From assembly GCF_000247695.1 (NCBI RefSeq), contig NW_004624732.1:24322636-24386635 (forward strand): a stretch of DNA of 64,000 nt. The letters run 5' to 3'. The DNA is from Heterocephalus glaber (Eukaryota; Chordata; Mammalia; Rodentia; Bathyergidae). Position numbers and translations under genes: made by a program. This document shows positions 10,256 to 23,420 of this stretch, in pieces. The notes below the pieces were generated by a model. It ran no database searches. It was not told where the DNA came from and saw only the letters and a program-made list of their open reading frames with translations. How positions within the stretch are numbered: position 1 is the stretch's first letter; each line of letters starts with the position of its first letter.

Positions 10256-11571
10256 CATCATTATCACAAAAAGGAGAGCAGGGACTCAGCTCGGACTGGG
10301 GCCCCTGAGGCTCTGAGGACTTGTCCTATGCTGGGCTGTCCTGTGCCCTCCTCACATGGACCAGCACCCAAGCACCAGTTGTTTTATCTCTCGACACATC
10401 CAGGTTCCCCATCAGGAAAATGATCATCCGTAAGGTGCTAAGGAACATGAATCAGGCACCACATCACAAAGGCCAGCAACATGAGAGCAAATGGGGCTCT
10501 GACTCCCCACTTTGGGAGCACTGGGAAGCCAGGTGTGGGCTTCAATCCTACTGTCCCACCCATGCTGAAGGGAAGAAGAATGAGGAAAGTGAGGATACCC
10601 CAGGACTACACCAAGCTAGGGACACTCTGCTTCATGGCTGGCAGCAAAATAGTCCTATTTTTAATTAGGATGCATTCAGTTCTCCCAGACAGAGGCATGA
10701 GTGCCAGGGTAGCCTGCATCTGCTGTGTGTCTGTGGCCATGTTGCCCCTCTCTGAGCCTTAGTTTGTGCCTCTCTAACACAGAGCATCCTCATTCCCTCT
10801 CAGAGTGGCTAAAGGGACTGCTGGCCTTCCAAAACACTTATTACACATACTACAGAAGCTGCTCCACGTGGAGTCTAGACTAGAGTTGGTGGGGCCAGGA
10901 GACACTTGCAGGTGGGCAACATTTAAGCCAAGATTGCCTTCCCACAGGGGACCAGGGCACACTCCAGGCATTTTCAGGCTGTTCTGCCTACAGGAACTCC
11001 AGCCATGGCTGCATCTGTTTCTGCTCACCTATCTGTTCCTACAGAGATAGAAGCCTGCACTGTGCTGTGAGGGGATGTACAGGGCAACAGTTCTGGTAGC
11101 CCAAGGGGAGCCTCAATAAGAATAATAAGTTATCTTAGAACTTATCAGTTAATAAGATAAACTGATGTCCACCCACAGCTGCCCAGGGGTGGGGCAGCTG
11201 TGGAAGTCCTCACCCTGTCTTCTCCTCCTCTGGCCTCCCAGTGCTGGAAGGGAAACCACAGTTCCCACATGGACTGGCCACTCTTCCACCTTCCCTGTGA
11301 GTTTTCTTCAGCCCTCTATGTCCTTCCTTGGTCCTTGGGGAAGGGGATACACTTGGGAGAAATGAGACCCTACAAAAGATACTTGGGATGCTGGACGGCT
11401 CAGCTGTAGAAGGATCTACCACTTTAACCTGACACAACATTCTGCCACCTTAATCTGAACTCCCCAGGGACAGTGAGGGGAATGCACACCCTAGCAAGGT
11501 CCTGGGGCAATACAATCTTGGCCATGCATGTGAGGTGCCAGGACATGGCAGCTGCTCCTTCCTTTCCTACC

Positions 11572-11657
11572 TTTTTTTTTTTTGGTACCGGGGATCGAAC
11601 TCGGGTCCTTGTGCTTTTGAGGCAGGCGGCAGAACCACTGAGCTAAATCCCTGGCCT
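11572..11657 (-). repeat. ID SINE, young GGTACC subfamily, antisense
   Basis: A T run, then GGTACCGGGGATCGAACTCGGG ... CCACTGAGCTAAATCCCTGGCC. A direct repeat of the target, AGCTGCTCCTTCCT, occurs at 11550-11563 and 11658-11671, supporting recent retroposition. Confidence 0.92.
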
Positions 11658-11964
11658 AGCTGCTCCTTCCTTATCCAATGCAGACCTTGCCTCTAGAGGT
11701 CTTGGCACATGCACTGCTGCCCAGCCTGGTGCCCACTGGGAGGTGAGGACAACAAAGGAGAAAGTACTTTTCAGAAACTCTCATGGTCCACTGAGTAGGA
11801 CCCTTGTTCCTATGTGACTCAGAGGAAGAAGGGTACCCTGGACCTGCCACATCCTTCTTTGGTGGGAGAGAGCTTTATGATCAGAAAGGGAACAAACAAA
11901 GCTTTCAATCATGCACATGGCTCCTGAGCCCAGAGAGCTCCTGCCATCGTGTGATCTCACCACT

Positions 11965-12075
11965 CACCCTGCTACCCATACAAGGCCAATATCAGCATCT
12001 TCAACCAAACAGAAGCACAGAGGTTAAGTAACCTCCCCAAAGCCACACGGCCAAGACATGGCAGTTCTGGTAGCC
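11965..12075 (+). repeat. MIR SINE fragment
   Basis: AGAAGCACAGAGGTTAAGTAACCT and CCAAAGCCACACGG match the MIR core/tail (AGAGGTTAAGTAACTTGCCC...). Confidence 0.6.
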
Positions 12076-12739
12076 TCATGTGGGCTTCTTGGATTCTACT
12101 TTTCTACGTTTTCCATCATGGTTGAATTCTTTGGATATGAAGATACCTGCCATGTGCAAGCATTACAGTGGTGTCCAAAGGGAGAGGAGAGCACAGGTGC
12201 TGCTCTGTTCAGCCTGACGCATTTGCAGAGTTTATGGAAGTGTAAGGCAGTCCATGCTAAAAGTAGCAGAGAGATCATGCTCATGGGTGCTCAACAAAGA
12301 AGCTCTACGGACTGGGAAGATCAGAGGGGCTTCCTGATGTCCTTGGATTTGCTCCTGGCTGCAAAGTGGAAATGAAAAGGCCTTGAACTTGGCCTGCAGA
12401 GGCAAAGGGAAGACTCCAGGACAAGGGAGGGCATGATTGAAGGCAACGAGACAACCATGGCACATTCTGGGACAAGAGAAAAAGGTAGGAGAGCATTCTC
12501 AAAGAGATGAAGCATCAGATCAACCAGGAGAAAGGGGACTGCAGGGCCGTCAGGGTCTCTGGGAAGGACAGGCTGGGAGAAGACTGCTGTTTAGGAAGGA
12601 TATGGAGGCACCTCTGGCCAGCCTCCCTACCTGTTCCCTGAGCCCAGGGGCCTGCAAGTCAGCTAGGACCAAAGCCTCAGCTCCCAGCATGGCCAGAAGC
12701 AGGCACCATGCAAAACTCACTCCCCAGCAGGTGCACCTG

Positions 12740-12850
12740 CTTCTTTATCGCTGCTTAAATTTATTTTCCCAAGTACAAAAGCTCCCTAATTTGCCCAGCC
12801 CCTGAGCTTACTGATGTTCAGGAAAACAGCTAATTAACCCTAATTCACTA
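12740..12850. promoter_or_regulatory. Candidate regulatory element (TAATTA at 12831)
   Basis: Single-copy AT-rich block, CAGCTAATTAACCCTAATTC, within GC-rich intron and with no repeat likeness. Proposed from composition and homeodomain-type cores only. Confidence 0.28.
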
Positions 12851-13279
12851 GCTTGCTGGGCCGGGACCGATGGGAAAGACAGGCCCCTATGCACAGCCAG
12901 CCTCAAACCTGACAGATGGGGATCAGGAGGGCTTTCTTCTTCCAGGAGCTATGGGTAAGACCTGCTTTGAGGCTGTTGCTTGGGAAGGTATCTCAACTTA
13001 CATGTATTTTTTACTTGGGTTCATCCCCTGAAAACACCATGCCAGCTCTACCTCCCCATTCTTCTCTGCCCAGAGCATCACCCTCTCTGCTCCATCAAGG
13101 ACACCATGTTGTAAATCCCATGAACCCAAGTCCTTCCTACCCAGGGTGCCAGGTGTAGCCAACCAACCTCTTTGTGCTTTAATGAAGACTTTTACACCAC
13201 TCCCTGCAAAGAGCCACAGGTGGCGCCTCCACAGGGAAGCAGAGTAAAGATGCCAGGCAAAGAACACCCATGTGGACAA

Positions 13280-13375
13280 GAATCTACTCCCAAGGCTGGT
13301 TTCCTTATCTGTAAAATGGGCATGAACGGCACACACACTTCATGTGCCTGGTACACACAGGGCATTATCACTGCA
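13280..13375 (-). repeat. MIR-like fragment
   Basis: GGTTTCCTTATCTGTAAAATGGGC is the usual reversed MIR motif (TTTCCTCATCTGTAAAATGGG). Confidence 0.55.
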
Positions 13376-14454
13376 GGCTGAACAGCAGCCCACTGGCCCC
13401 AAGGGCAGTAAGGCCTCTTCTGGGCACTGTGCCCCCAGCAGCAGGCTCTGCTGGAGACTGGACCGCTTTCTACACCCACCCAGAGCTGGTGGCTCCAGGG
13501 TCTGCTGCTGAAAGGGTCGGGGTGGCAGCCCATGACATGCCCATCATACTGGATTCCAAACTCCTACCAGCAGACCCCTTCCTCCCGGGAGAGCCCAGAA
13601 GCCCAGGAGCTCCTTGGCACTCCCCATCTTCAAAGGCTTGGGACATGTTCTGAGACCAGGTATGCAGGCGGACAAGGGGTCCACTGTGTGGCCCGCCTGC
13701 CAGACCCAGATATTTTAACAGCTGTATTGTGTATTTCTGAGGCATGATTCCTGAGCCCAGAGGAAAAATAAGCACGGCCTCTGGCCCGAGGAGGAAAAAC
13801 AGAGTGCCCAGGGCAGGCCGCAGGCAGGGAGAAAGGCCTCTGTAGGAGTGCAAAACTGTGAGGATGCCAGAACTCCCAGAACAGGCCAGCATGAGGAGCT
13901 GGGCACCAAGCCCCCTGCCAAGGCCAAAGGTGGGCACAGGGGAAGCACCAAGTGGTGGTTAGCGAGAAAATGCCCAAGGTACACTCAGAAAATGGAAAAA
14001 GCAGCAGCAAGGGGTGCCCAGAATAAGGTCCAGTCCTGGTCATGGCCATAAGGCCCCGTCTTCCCAGGCTCACTGCCCCACCCCATCCTAATGACCCTTG
14101 CCCCCAGACACCTCAGGGAGACAGACACTCCCTGCTGACATCCCAGGCTTGGGGTCTGTTTCCATAACCCATGACTCCTACAGCCTACCTGTTTTTGTTT
14201 ATGTCCGTCCTGATGCACACTCCATGCACAGGCTCAAGCCAGCATCTGATGACAGACCCAGAGACTAACATAATCCACAAATATTCTCAAGGCAATTACA
14301 GCAGCAAGAATCCTTCTCTCCTCCTAACCTCCCCTCAGGCCTCAATTCCCACAAGGTGAGGGTGGTGGGCAACTTCCAGCTTCTATGACCTGTGAGCACT
14401 CTCTGGGAAGAGCTGAGTTGAGGACAACATCAGGCTTTCTGAGGTTAGGAAAGG

Positions 14455-14523
14455 TGCAATAATCAACCCATAATGTCTGCCACAGGAGATGCAGTAATCA
14501 ACTCATAATGTCTGCTGTGGGCA
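14455..14523. repeat. Two-copy tandem repeat, period about 34 bp
   Basis: AATCAACCCATAATGTCTGC is followed 34 bases later by AATCAACTCATAATGTCTGC, with flanking similarity. A local duplication with a few substitutions. Confidence 0.75.
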
Positions 14524-14574
14524 GTGTTGCCAGGGTACCAAATTAAGAATGACTTGGGAGAGGAATGCTTTCAT

Positions 14575-14705
14575 TCCTTAAATTCTAATCTCCTTGAGAG
14601 CAAAACTTTGCTATGCATAGTGCTCAGCACTGACTCCATCTGTTTGCTGAGTACCTGCTGTGCTCTAGGGAACACAGTTGATTCTCAAGATAAACAAATG
14701 AATGC
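14575..14705. repeat. L2-like LINE fragment
   Basis: TCTAATCTCCTTGAGAGCAAAAC and GAGTACCTGCTGTGCTCTAGG resemble L2 3' sequences. Orientation is unclear, so no strand is given. Confidence 0.35.
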
Positions 14706-15354
14706 TATCACTCAAAAGGCAAGCGGGTTTTTGAACCATTATACAATCAAAGGTATATTTTCTCCTGGTGGACTGTAGACTGGGGAATGGTATTTGGGGG
14801 TCAGGGGCATGGTACAGGTGGCTTGTTTATGCTCTTAGGATCAGAGCCCAAACCAAAGTCCTTTGAGGAGCAAGGAGAGCCAGGCCTTCCTTCAAGGGGC
14901 ATGGAAGAAGGCTAGGGGATGTGCACAGACCCAGGGCAAATCTCACTTTTCCCAACACTTTAGCCCAAGGAACACCAAGTCACAAAGGCTTTCCTAAGAA
15001 AGGAGCTGGAACATCCCAGGGCCCTGCCTGGCTGGCAGCAGTTCTTGGCTGACTGCAAAGAGAGAACCTTCCCCGATGCCCACCAGCTAACATGTAGGAC
15101 CTAGGGATGGGCTCAGGGACTTATGGACCCTACCTGGGACCTAAGGAGAACTATGGCTGGATCCCCAAGCTTTAACCTCAAAGGAGACACTCCTGGAGCC
15201 AAAACTTCCAGCTTCCTCCATCTGACCCTGGAGTCTAGCACCGGGAAAGGCCTCCTGGAGTCATCTCATCCAGCCTGTCACCAGGGCAGCTCAATTCTGC
15301 AAAAGGGCTGCCACAGACAACTGACCTAGTTTATAGCACAGTCAGCTGTTAACC

Positions 15355-15450
15355 ACATCATTCCCTCTCCTGACTGGCTGTGCAACTCTGGGTAGGTTTC
15401 CCCCCACTTTTGGGCTCAGTGCCCCATCTGTGAGATAGACAGGCTGGATG
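15355..15450 (-). repeat. MIR-like fragment
   Basis: CTGTGCAACTCTGGGTAGGTTT and GTGCCCCATCTGTGAGAT follow the reversed MIR pattern loosely. Confidence 0.4.
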
Positions 15451-17488
15451 TCCAGGAAGCAGAATGTCATCCACAATAGGGTGAAAACAAGAATTTTGGC
15501 CTGTGGCAGGGTGCAGATGAGATCCAAGCCACCTGCATTCAGAAACCAGTAACTGTGTGCCAGGCACCAACAACAAGGCCTGAGATTACCCTCGCCTCTG
15601 GTATCACGATGCTAGGCTTGTGGATGGAGCAGAACAAAGGTGGGAGGACTTACTGAAGGAGCAGGGCAGCTGCACTGTCCTTCAAGGCTCTGGGACACCC
15701 AGGTCGGTATGTGGCCTTGGCATTTTCAGGTCTGTCTTCTGCTCTGACTTGCTGAGCCATGGCCCTCTTACCCCTCCCAGGCAAAGCTTGTACCTAGTTC
15801 TTCTCTGGTGTGCGTCTCTGCAGTGGGCACCACCTCTGCCAGTTTCAGCCCTGGGCTTTCCTTGGATTCTGCCATCAAACAACAGCCAACTCCATCCTGG
15901 CAAGCGAATGCCACATTTTTCTTGAAATGAAGCCAACAAGATGGAACTGGCTGGGATTTTCAGGCACAAAGTGGGAGGAAAGAAACCCAGGCCAGCCTCC
16001 TAAGCTGGCCCCAGCTAAGGCTTGGTCCTGTCTGCTCTGGGCCTTCCCAGGCCTTGGTCTTCCCCTTGCATGCCCAGGAGCTTACACACCTCACCTGCAC
16101 CCCATTTTCAGGCTGCCATGTATCACAGCCCAAGCTAGGTTTATGGGCTCTCAGTGAAGGAAGTTAGAATTTAGGGAAATAATGCATTCTCATCCTAAGT
16201 CCTTCCAAGTCTGTTCACTTTCTGAACCCCTGGGCCGATTAGCTTTTTTACTGTAATTCTTCTGACACATTCCCTGGCATATTCGGTATCCAATAAATTG
16301 GTAGTGAGTGAGCACAATCAATGTGACCTCTACATCATGTCCCCTAGTGGCTCCTATACAGCAGGAAGCTGGTAAGGGTGGCTGAAGGACTCCAGAGACT
16401 GACAGAAAGCTCCAGCCTGGCCAGCTGGCCCTGTCTTTCAGAAGGTGCCAGGCAGACCTTACAGGATACAAAGTCATCAACTCCCTACCTGAAATTCTAC
16501 CATGAGTGAGTTGCTTCTTCGAAGCTTGTTAGTTTTCAAGAACAGTCTATCAAAATACAGTGGTGTATGCTCTGGAACAAAGTCAGACTTTAAGTGGTTT
16601 TCATATCAAAAATTCAGTTCTAAGCAGAGGGGGATACGATACAGAGTGAGCTGGAGGGAGGAGGAAGACAGCAATAAGCCAAAAGCCCTGCACTGTTTTG
16701 CTGATGCCTGTCCTTGGCTCTCACTGCGGCCCACACCCTCCTGATAAAAGAACAGGTCTCCATGCCTGTTCCTGCACTTCAGCGTTTCTTGGCATGACAC
16801 CATATGCAAAATTAAGTGGCTTTGTAGTGGCTGCGTGTTCTTTCTTCTTTCCTTTGGAAGAGACTCTCCAAGCACACTCAATCAAGCCCCTTTTGTTGGC
16901 TGGGCCTTTGGAGGGCTTCCGGACAGGAAATGAGAATGCTCTTTAAAGCCTCATCCACTCAGAGCCCTGCAGATCTGCCTCCTTGCCCTGGGGCCTGGGT
17001 GCTGAGTCGGTGCCACAACCCAGCTCCAATCTGGCCTCCCAACCAGGACTGTAGTAGAAAGATGTGCAAGGATGTCCCCACCCTGTGAGAGGCCAGGGCA
17101 CCATGTGTGACTCCCTCATACAAAGAGACTTCTCCCTACTGGCAAGAAGCCAAGAGGGGACAACAGGGTCAAGAACTCCTTGGTCACAAGATTGGGACCG
17201 TAGTTTCCACTGGATCCAGGTTCCCTGTCCCAGGAACAGCTCCTGATTTCAAGGTTTTATACCCTGACTTGGGTCTGCACCTGGCAGAGATGCTCCAGGT
17301 CTCCTCTGTGCCCATCCATGACTGTATGCACAATGACTTTATGCCAAATCTTGCCCATCAACCACCTATTGGTAGGGACACAGTCTGCCAAGGGAGCCCG
17401 CTGGGAATGGGAGCCCCATGAAAGTCCTGGAAATCATAAAAGATCCAGTAGTCAACCATTTATCCTATTCAGGAATCTCCTATAGCAG

Positions 17489-17694
17489 CAGTTTCCAATT
17501 AGGGGTGAATTGCTCCCCAGGGGATATTTGGCAATATCTGGAGACATTTTTTGGTAGTTTCTAAATTATGCTACTGGCAGCCAGTAGGACGAGGCCATGG
17601 ATGCTATTAAACATCCTACAATGGCCAGTACAGCCTCTAATAATGGAGAATTATCTAGTCAAAATGTCTGTAGTGCCAAGGTTGAAAAACCTTG
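17489..17694 (+). mobile_element. MER20-like hAT DNA transposon
   Basis: CAGTTTCCAATTAGGGGTGAATTG, CCCCAGGGGATATTTGGCAA, TCTGGAGACATTTTTTGG, CATCCTACAATGGCCAGTAC, then GTGCCAAGGTTGAAAAACC: nearly end to end the about 210-base MER20 pattern I remember. Ends are approximate inverted repeats. Non-autonomous and ancient. Confidence 0.8.
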
Positions 17695-17799
17695 ATCCAA
17701 AGTCTTGTAGACACTTTATCATCCAGGCTCTGCTCAAGGACTCCAGGGATGCGAACCTTAGCACTTCGTACTACAAAGAAGCAGGGCAGTGAAGTCCTA

Positions 17800-17900
17800 C
17801 ATCTAAAGCCTGCTTCAGCCTCTTGCTACAAACTGTGGGCAAGTGATTCAGCATCTCCTTACCTCAGTATCTTTCCATGGAAAATGAAGCAAATAATTTG
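17800..17900 (-). repeat. MIR fragment
   Basis: GTGGGCAAGTGATTCAGCATCTCC, then CCTCAGTATCTTTCCATGG, resembles reversed MIR (GGCAAGTTACTTAACCTCTC ... CCTCAGTTTCC). Confidence 0.5.
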
Positions 17901-18459
17901 ATATTCCAGGATCACCACAAATCAGGTCACGACCACTAAACATCTAGTACATCACCTCACAGACTGAAGGTGCTTAAGCCACAGCAGACTGTTCAGTGGT
18001 TTTGTAGTTCCAAGACACACCAGAGAGCTCAACTCCAACTCCAGTGACTGCTAGAAGCCCACCACCTGCCACACATCTACTCCATCCTTGGGCTGCCTGT
18101 CACTGAGCAGAAGGAACATGTAAGATCTTCACTGCAGGGCTAACTACACTCTCAAAACCCTGGCCAAAACTGACATGTCTAACAGGAGAGAGGCCATTTT
18201 TACTATTTTGATATCACAGCAACACAATGAGACAGGACTGCAGCAATTTAAGATCATCATTATAAAACTTCAGGAAATACAGAAATGCTTAAGCCCACGT
18301 AATAAGTGAAAATAAAACAAGATTGAATGTGTACTATAATCACCACTGAGAAAACAAACCACATGTATAAGACAGAAACAATATACAAAAAAAAAATAAA
18401 TCTTGTGTTAGGATGACAGGAATTTAGGTAAAGCCAAGGGGTTTTGGTAATGTTCTTTT

Positions 18460-18540
18460 TTAGTTGATACCAGAGATCAAACTTGGGACCTTGCATTTGT
18501 GAGGCAGGTGGCAGAACCACTGAGCTAAATCCCTGGCCCT
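18460..18540 (-). repeat. ID SINE, GGTACC subfamily, antisense
   Basis: GATACCAGAGATCAAACTTGGG ... CCACTGAGCTAAATCCCTGGCC, with the 14-base target duplication GGTAATGTTCTTTT exactly repeated at 18446-18459 and 18541-18554. Confidence 0.93.
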
Positions 18541-19001
18541 GGTAATGTTCTTTTAATGTAAAGTTCATTCTAAAGTTTCATTCCATGAGAGTCCTGTTTA
18601 TTAATGAATATAGAGAAAATAATAGAGAAATAGCAAATCTAGTCTTATTTCAGACCATGAAGGGTGGAGGAGAATCTCACTGTGACTTGGGCAAGTTCCA
18701 GGGGCCTCCCAGACTCAAAACAGGGAGGGGACTGCGATGCCTACAGGACACAAAAGGAAAATCTGCCTTCAGATGGCCTGGCTCTGCCTCCAAAGCTGGG
18801 CAGGGGAGTCACTGCCTTATCAGAGGATGGACACTCAGACCAGGACAAGGAGGCTTTGCAGAGCCCGGCCCCAGCCAGAAGACCTGTTCTCTCAACACAT
18901 CTCCCAACACTGGCCACGTCTAGGTCAGCTGGGGTCTCCTTTTACAGGGGCCAAAGAAACTGGGCCAACTAAGGTTTCCACCAAGGGCCAGGGCAGAGTG
19001 G

Positions 19002-19029
19002 GGTGTGTGTGTGTGTGTGTGTGTGTGTG
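19002..19029. repeat. (GT)n microsatellite
   Basis: About 14 uninterrupted GT units; likely length-polymorphic. Confidence 0.95.
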
Positions 19030-22000
19030 AAAAAGTGGCCCAGGACCAGGCACTCTGGAGTGGAGGATCAGCCCGCTGCAGGCTCTAGGACAGCTGGGGA
19101 TGCCACAGCTCTGACGTCTGTGAACAGAGGTGGGACAGGTCCCTCTGCCAGCCTCCAGACACTGACACTGCACAGAAGTATGACAGAAAGCCTCAAGGAA
19201 CTCCCACAGGCTGCCCTGGGAAAGGCAGAGCAGACACAGCTCTGGGATTGTGCATCAGACTGGATGGCCTCCAGGCCAGAACCAAGGCCCAGAGGGCAGA
19301 GCAGGCGTGGGACATGGAGCCGGTCTGAAGCTGCCTGTCACAGAAAGTGGCACTCAGAAATAAGCTACTATGGAGTGTCATTGGGTCTGACAGCCCCTGA
19401 TCCCACTCGGCTCCAAGTGGCTCTGGAAGAACCAGAAGAGAGTGCTTGCACTGGGCCTGGCTGCTGGGGCTCTTCCTGGGACCTGTCTCCATCTGTTTTC
19501 AAAGTGCTAGTGCTTATCAATGGGCTGGGCCCTAGGGACAGGAAGAGGCCCCACACCTGAAGCCTGCCCAGGAAGCTCTCCTGGCAAGCTGACAGGTAGC
19601 AGGAGACTGTATGCCAGTGCTGTGGTGGAGGGGCACTGCGGGTAGGGCTGTGGGGGCTCTGGGGATTTCCTAGAGGTAGAGATCCCTGATCCCCAGCTGC
19701 ACCACACAGGATGAGTCAGAGTGAGCAGCTTGGCAAGGCCTGAGGGTGAGCTGGGGGTGCTGAGCTGTGCCAGTGACAGAAGACCTGCATGACCAGAAAG
19801 CAGAAGAGTAGAATGTGCAGGGCCCAGCTGGGGATGGGGTACAGAGCAGAATCTGTGAAAAATCAGGAGTCTGGGCTGGATTCTGAAGGTCCTGGGAAAC
19901 CAAGGAAGAGTTTTGAGCAAGGAATAATATAACAGACATAGAATTCACACAGTGAAGCTTTACTAGAATACTGGCACTTGGCAGGCTAATGGCCTATTGC
20001 AGCTGGCACTTAGGCCCCTACAATCCCCTCAAAGACCTCCACTGGGCCAAGCTTCTGGCCTTATGGTTTCTAAACCCTGGAGCAGGTACTGGCCATGAGG
20101 GTGGGCTGGAGGGAAATGTCTCTGTCACTTCTCTTGAAGGAAAAGCAAGTCATCCACACTCAGGAAGCTGGAAGTTCACTCCCCTTCCTCCCAGAGCATG
20201 AAGAAATGGTTCGCCTGAGGACCATCAGAGAGAGCAGGAGGATGCTTGGACCAAGGGAGGAGCATCGTCCTACTAGTAGGGGAGAAGAGAGGACAGTTTG
20301 GCCAGGGACAGGCAGAGAAGGCACCAGCTGCAGCTTCCAAGGCTGCCACTTACTGTGTAGTCAGGAAGTACCTGCAAGAAGCCCTGAGCCCTCTGGCCAG
20401 CCCTGGCCGGGACTGACGTGGCTCTGTGCAAGACCGGTCATCAGGAGGATTTCTCACGGGGCAGTGGCACCAACTGGCCTTTCTAGAGAGGACTTTGAGA
20501 AAAATCACTCCACCCTCCTGAACCACAATGCCCTGATCTGTAAAACAGAGTGATGACGGTGCTGAGATGTCCATATGTCTATAGGCAAATGCTCCACCCA
20601 TTCCTATGCATATAAGTACTCTGCGCAGGGCCAGCGCATGCCAGTGCACCCCACAGTCTGTCCTGGTTTGCACTGTGCACGGGAAGGGTGCAGGTCTATG
20701 GTGAAGAGAGACACTAGGCTCTTCCCTTTGGTTTTAGGATACTCTGACAGCCTGGCCTCTGAGCCAGATGGGGACTTCTGAACCCAGACATTCCACTTTC
20801 TCATTTCCCTTCATCCTGTTCCTCAGGCAAAGCTGGTGGACCAAACGCCCAAACCAAGTGTGGACTGAGCCAGGTGGCGCATCTCATCTAGTTCAGCCCA
20901 GCACTTGTACTGGCAGAACCAGGAGCACATCTACAATGCTTCTGTGTTTCCAAGTCCAGCCAGCTGCTTCCCCGTCATTGCTCCCAAGAGCAAGACCAGC
21001 AGCCAGAGCCCCAGCGCTGTGTGGTCAGGACACCAGGCTCTCTTGCATCTCACGTGGCCATGAGGAGCTCTCCATGCTTTGCCCACCTGGACATGGCCCC
21101 TACCAGCTGTACATCCACAGAGCACAGGCAGACAGGTCCTGAGACGCCTCCACCACCCCTGTCTTTCCCTCTAGACGAAAGAACTGGGAGCTCCACCTGC
21201 CTGCCCCTCAGGCACCCCAGACCCCAGGAAAGCACCTGCCCATGCTGTTCACACGCCTGTCAGAGGCCAGGGCTCAGCTCAGCCCTGCGTCACCTTCCCT
21301 GCGAACCTGGCAGGCAGCCCACTTGCTCTGCTAATTACTTTCTCTGGCTGTGTGGGCGACAGCACGGGCTTCCAGGGCAGAATTTGGACTGAGGGAATTG
21401 TATTTTGAGTCACAGGAAAGGACAGACACTGCAGGGAACTTAGTGTGAGCTCTAAGCCACCACAGATCCCACCAGGAAGCCCACAGGCTGGTGAAGAAAT
21501 AAGTGTCTCTCAGCACAGGGAGGAAGGCCAGGTGTGGGCTCCAAGGCCATTAGCTCAGGGGCCCGAGGCCACGAGAGGAGGACCCATCCATGGAGTGGCA
21601 GCAGCTCTGTTTACAGTGGGTGCTTCACACCTCCCTCCACATAAAACCAAGTCCTGAGCTGTTACAACCAGGCTGAGTCACAACCATGCTATGCCAGCTA
21701 TACTCTGCCTATTCAATGCTCAGCACCACTTGCACAGCTGGGTCCAGCACATATCTGCCAAGCTTGGGCCCTACCAGGAGGAACTACCTGCACATCCCCC
21801 AAAATCCCCAGCACCTCCTGCACCTCCTGGAGAAGCTCTGTCATCTCCACCCTGACCACACTGGGTTAGGCACCCATCCTGGGCTAGGAAGTCCCATGTC
21901 TACACCCTAGATACACAACCCCACTGGCCAGGTCTTGGGCAGCAGATGGTCCCTGCCACTGTCCCCGAATAGCAACTGTACCCTGAAAACAGAGATGGGA

Positions 22001-22063
22001 TACAGAGCCAGAAGAGTGCCCACTGGGCCTGCAGCCCACTCCCCACAGCAGGCCCAGGAACAG

Positions 22064-22210
22064 GACGCTCACACTGCACTCACACTAACACACTAACTCC
22101 CTCCTGTGCATCCACATTATCACTCACGTTCATGCAGCTGCACATACCCAAAGGCACACACACTTCCACTAACATATTCACCCTCGCACACTGGAACACG
22201 TACTCATAGT
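22064..22210. repeat. CA-rich degenerate simple repeat
   Basis: CACTCACACTAACACACTAAC and further CACA-rich text; a decayed microsatellite. Confidence 0.5.
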
Positions 22211-22575
22211 CATAAGTACCCACACCTGCCACTGACAGCATGCCCTTGAGTACCGGCCTCCCTTTGCTCACTAGTGGGGTGGTGGCAGGGTAGGGTCCCT
22301 CTAGAGATAAGCTCCCAGCTTCAAGAGTAAGGGTTTACAGGTGCGAGAGGCCCTGGCTCAGGGAGCCCATGTGATCCTCCTGGCTCCCTGCCTTTCCACA
22401 CACAGGCTACCCAGTGGGAGTGCTGAACCAGCTAGATCCCCCCTCCAGCCCCTACTCGCCCTTCTGGCCTTTCTAGGGAGACCACCTACCAGAATGTCCC
22501 TACCCCAGCCCAGCTCAGCCCCAGGCATCTGCAGCCACTCTGGGCCCGCAGAGCCTCTTCTTAAAAGCTGAAAGC

Positions 22576-22759
22576 TGCTGGGAGTGGTGATGTACACCTG
22601 TAATCCCTGTACTCTGTGAGGCTGATGCAGGAGGATCACAAGTCAGAGCCCAGCCTATACAACTCGGTGACTTAGCAAAATCCTATCTCAAAATAAACAA
22701 AAAGGGCTGGGGATACAGCTCAATGAGAAGGTGCTGGGTTCAATCTCCAGTATCAAAAA
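22576..22759 (+). repeat. B1-ID dimeric SINE (MEN / B1-dID type)
   Basis: A B1 part (GGGAGTGGTGATGTACACCTG, GGCTGATGCAGGAGGATCAC) joined by an A-rich linker to an ID part (GGGCTGGGGATACAGCTCA, GGGTTCAATCTCCAGTATC). Confidence 0.85.
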
Positions 22760-22834
22760 GAAGCTGACAGCTGGAAGGAGACAAATCAGGGTAGAACAGG
22801 ACTGAATCCAAGGCTAACATTGCCTCTTACCACC

Positions 22835-22960
22835 TGTATAACCCTGCCTCAGTTTCCCCATCAGGAAAGTGGGAATGGCATGACCTGCATTAAGACGATC
22901 AAATGTGTCACTATGCATTGAGACCTAGTACCCAGCAGGTGCTCAATGCCACCATCACTA
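22835..22960 (-). repeat. MIR fragment
   Basis: CTGCCTCAGTTTCCCCATCAGG, then AGTACCCAGCAGGTGCTCAATG, the standard reversed MIR pattern. Confidence 0.6.
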
Positions 22961-23420
22961 CCACCTCCACCCAGCCTTCCATCCTTCACTGGCTCAGAAA
23001 CCTGGTGGTGGCAGCCTGGGTTCTAGAGGTGCCCCACCTGGAAGAACAACAACCAGCTCAGCGGGCCATCTCACTGAGGGACAGCCCTAAACCCGGGGTA
23101 GGCTGAGCCAAGGCAACTGCACCTGCCTAGCCAAGAACAGTAAAGAAAACCCAGGCCAACCGTGAAGAATGCAAAGTGACAGGAGTTCAGGGGAAGGTCA
23201 GGCCTGGTGCCATGGCCTGGCATGCTTCTTGTCATGCAGCATGTGCCAGCACCACACACGTGTTCCTCCTGACCTCACACTCCCAGAGGGCCAGTTCCTT
23301 CCACCTTTCTAGTGAGGAGGCCAAGGCAGCCTGCCCAAGCTCATACTTGAAAAACCACAGAAGATTCCAAATCTTGGTCTCTCCATTGCTTTCCTCTCCT
23401 ATAGATTTTGAGAAGGGTGA

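Larger units (their letters stand above)
7817..11549. other. Intronic single-copy stretch
   Basis: Mostly unique GC-rich intron. The exceptions are a CA-rich degenerate microsatellite at about 9830-10135 and a weak MIR at 10175-10255. I see no exon, RNA gene or clear regulatory motif. Confidence 0.5.
12076..17480. other. Intronic stretch, mostly single-copy
   Basis: Holds the TAATTA-bearing block near 12.8 kb, MIR fragments near 13.3 and 15.4 kb, an L2-like piece and a short tandem repeat near 14.5 kb. Otherwise I see nothing I can name. Confidence 0.5.
17901..22571. other. Intronic stretch, mostly single-copy
   Basis: AT-richer at 18.15-18.45 kb, then GC-rich unique DNA, with one young ID at 18.5 kb, a GT microsatellite at 19.0 kb and a CA-rich patch at 22.07-22.2 kb. 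I see no exon. Confidence 0.5.
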
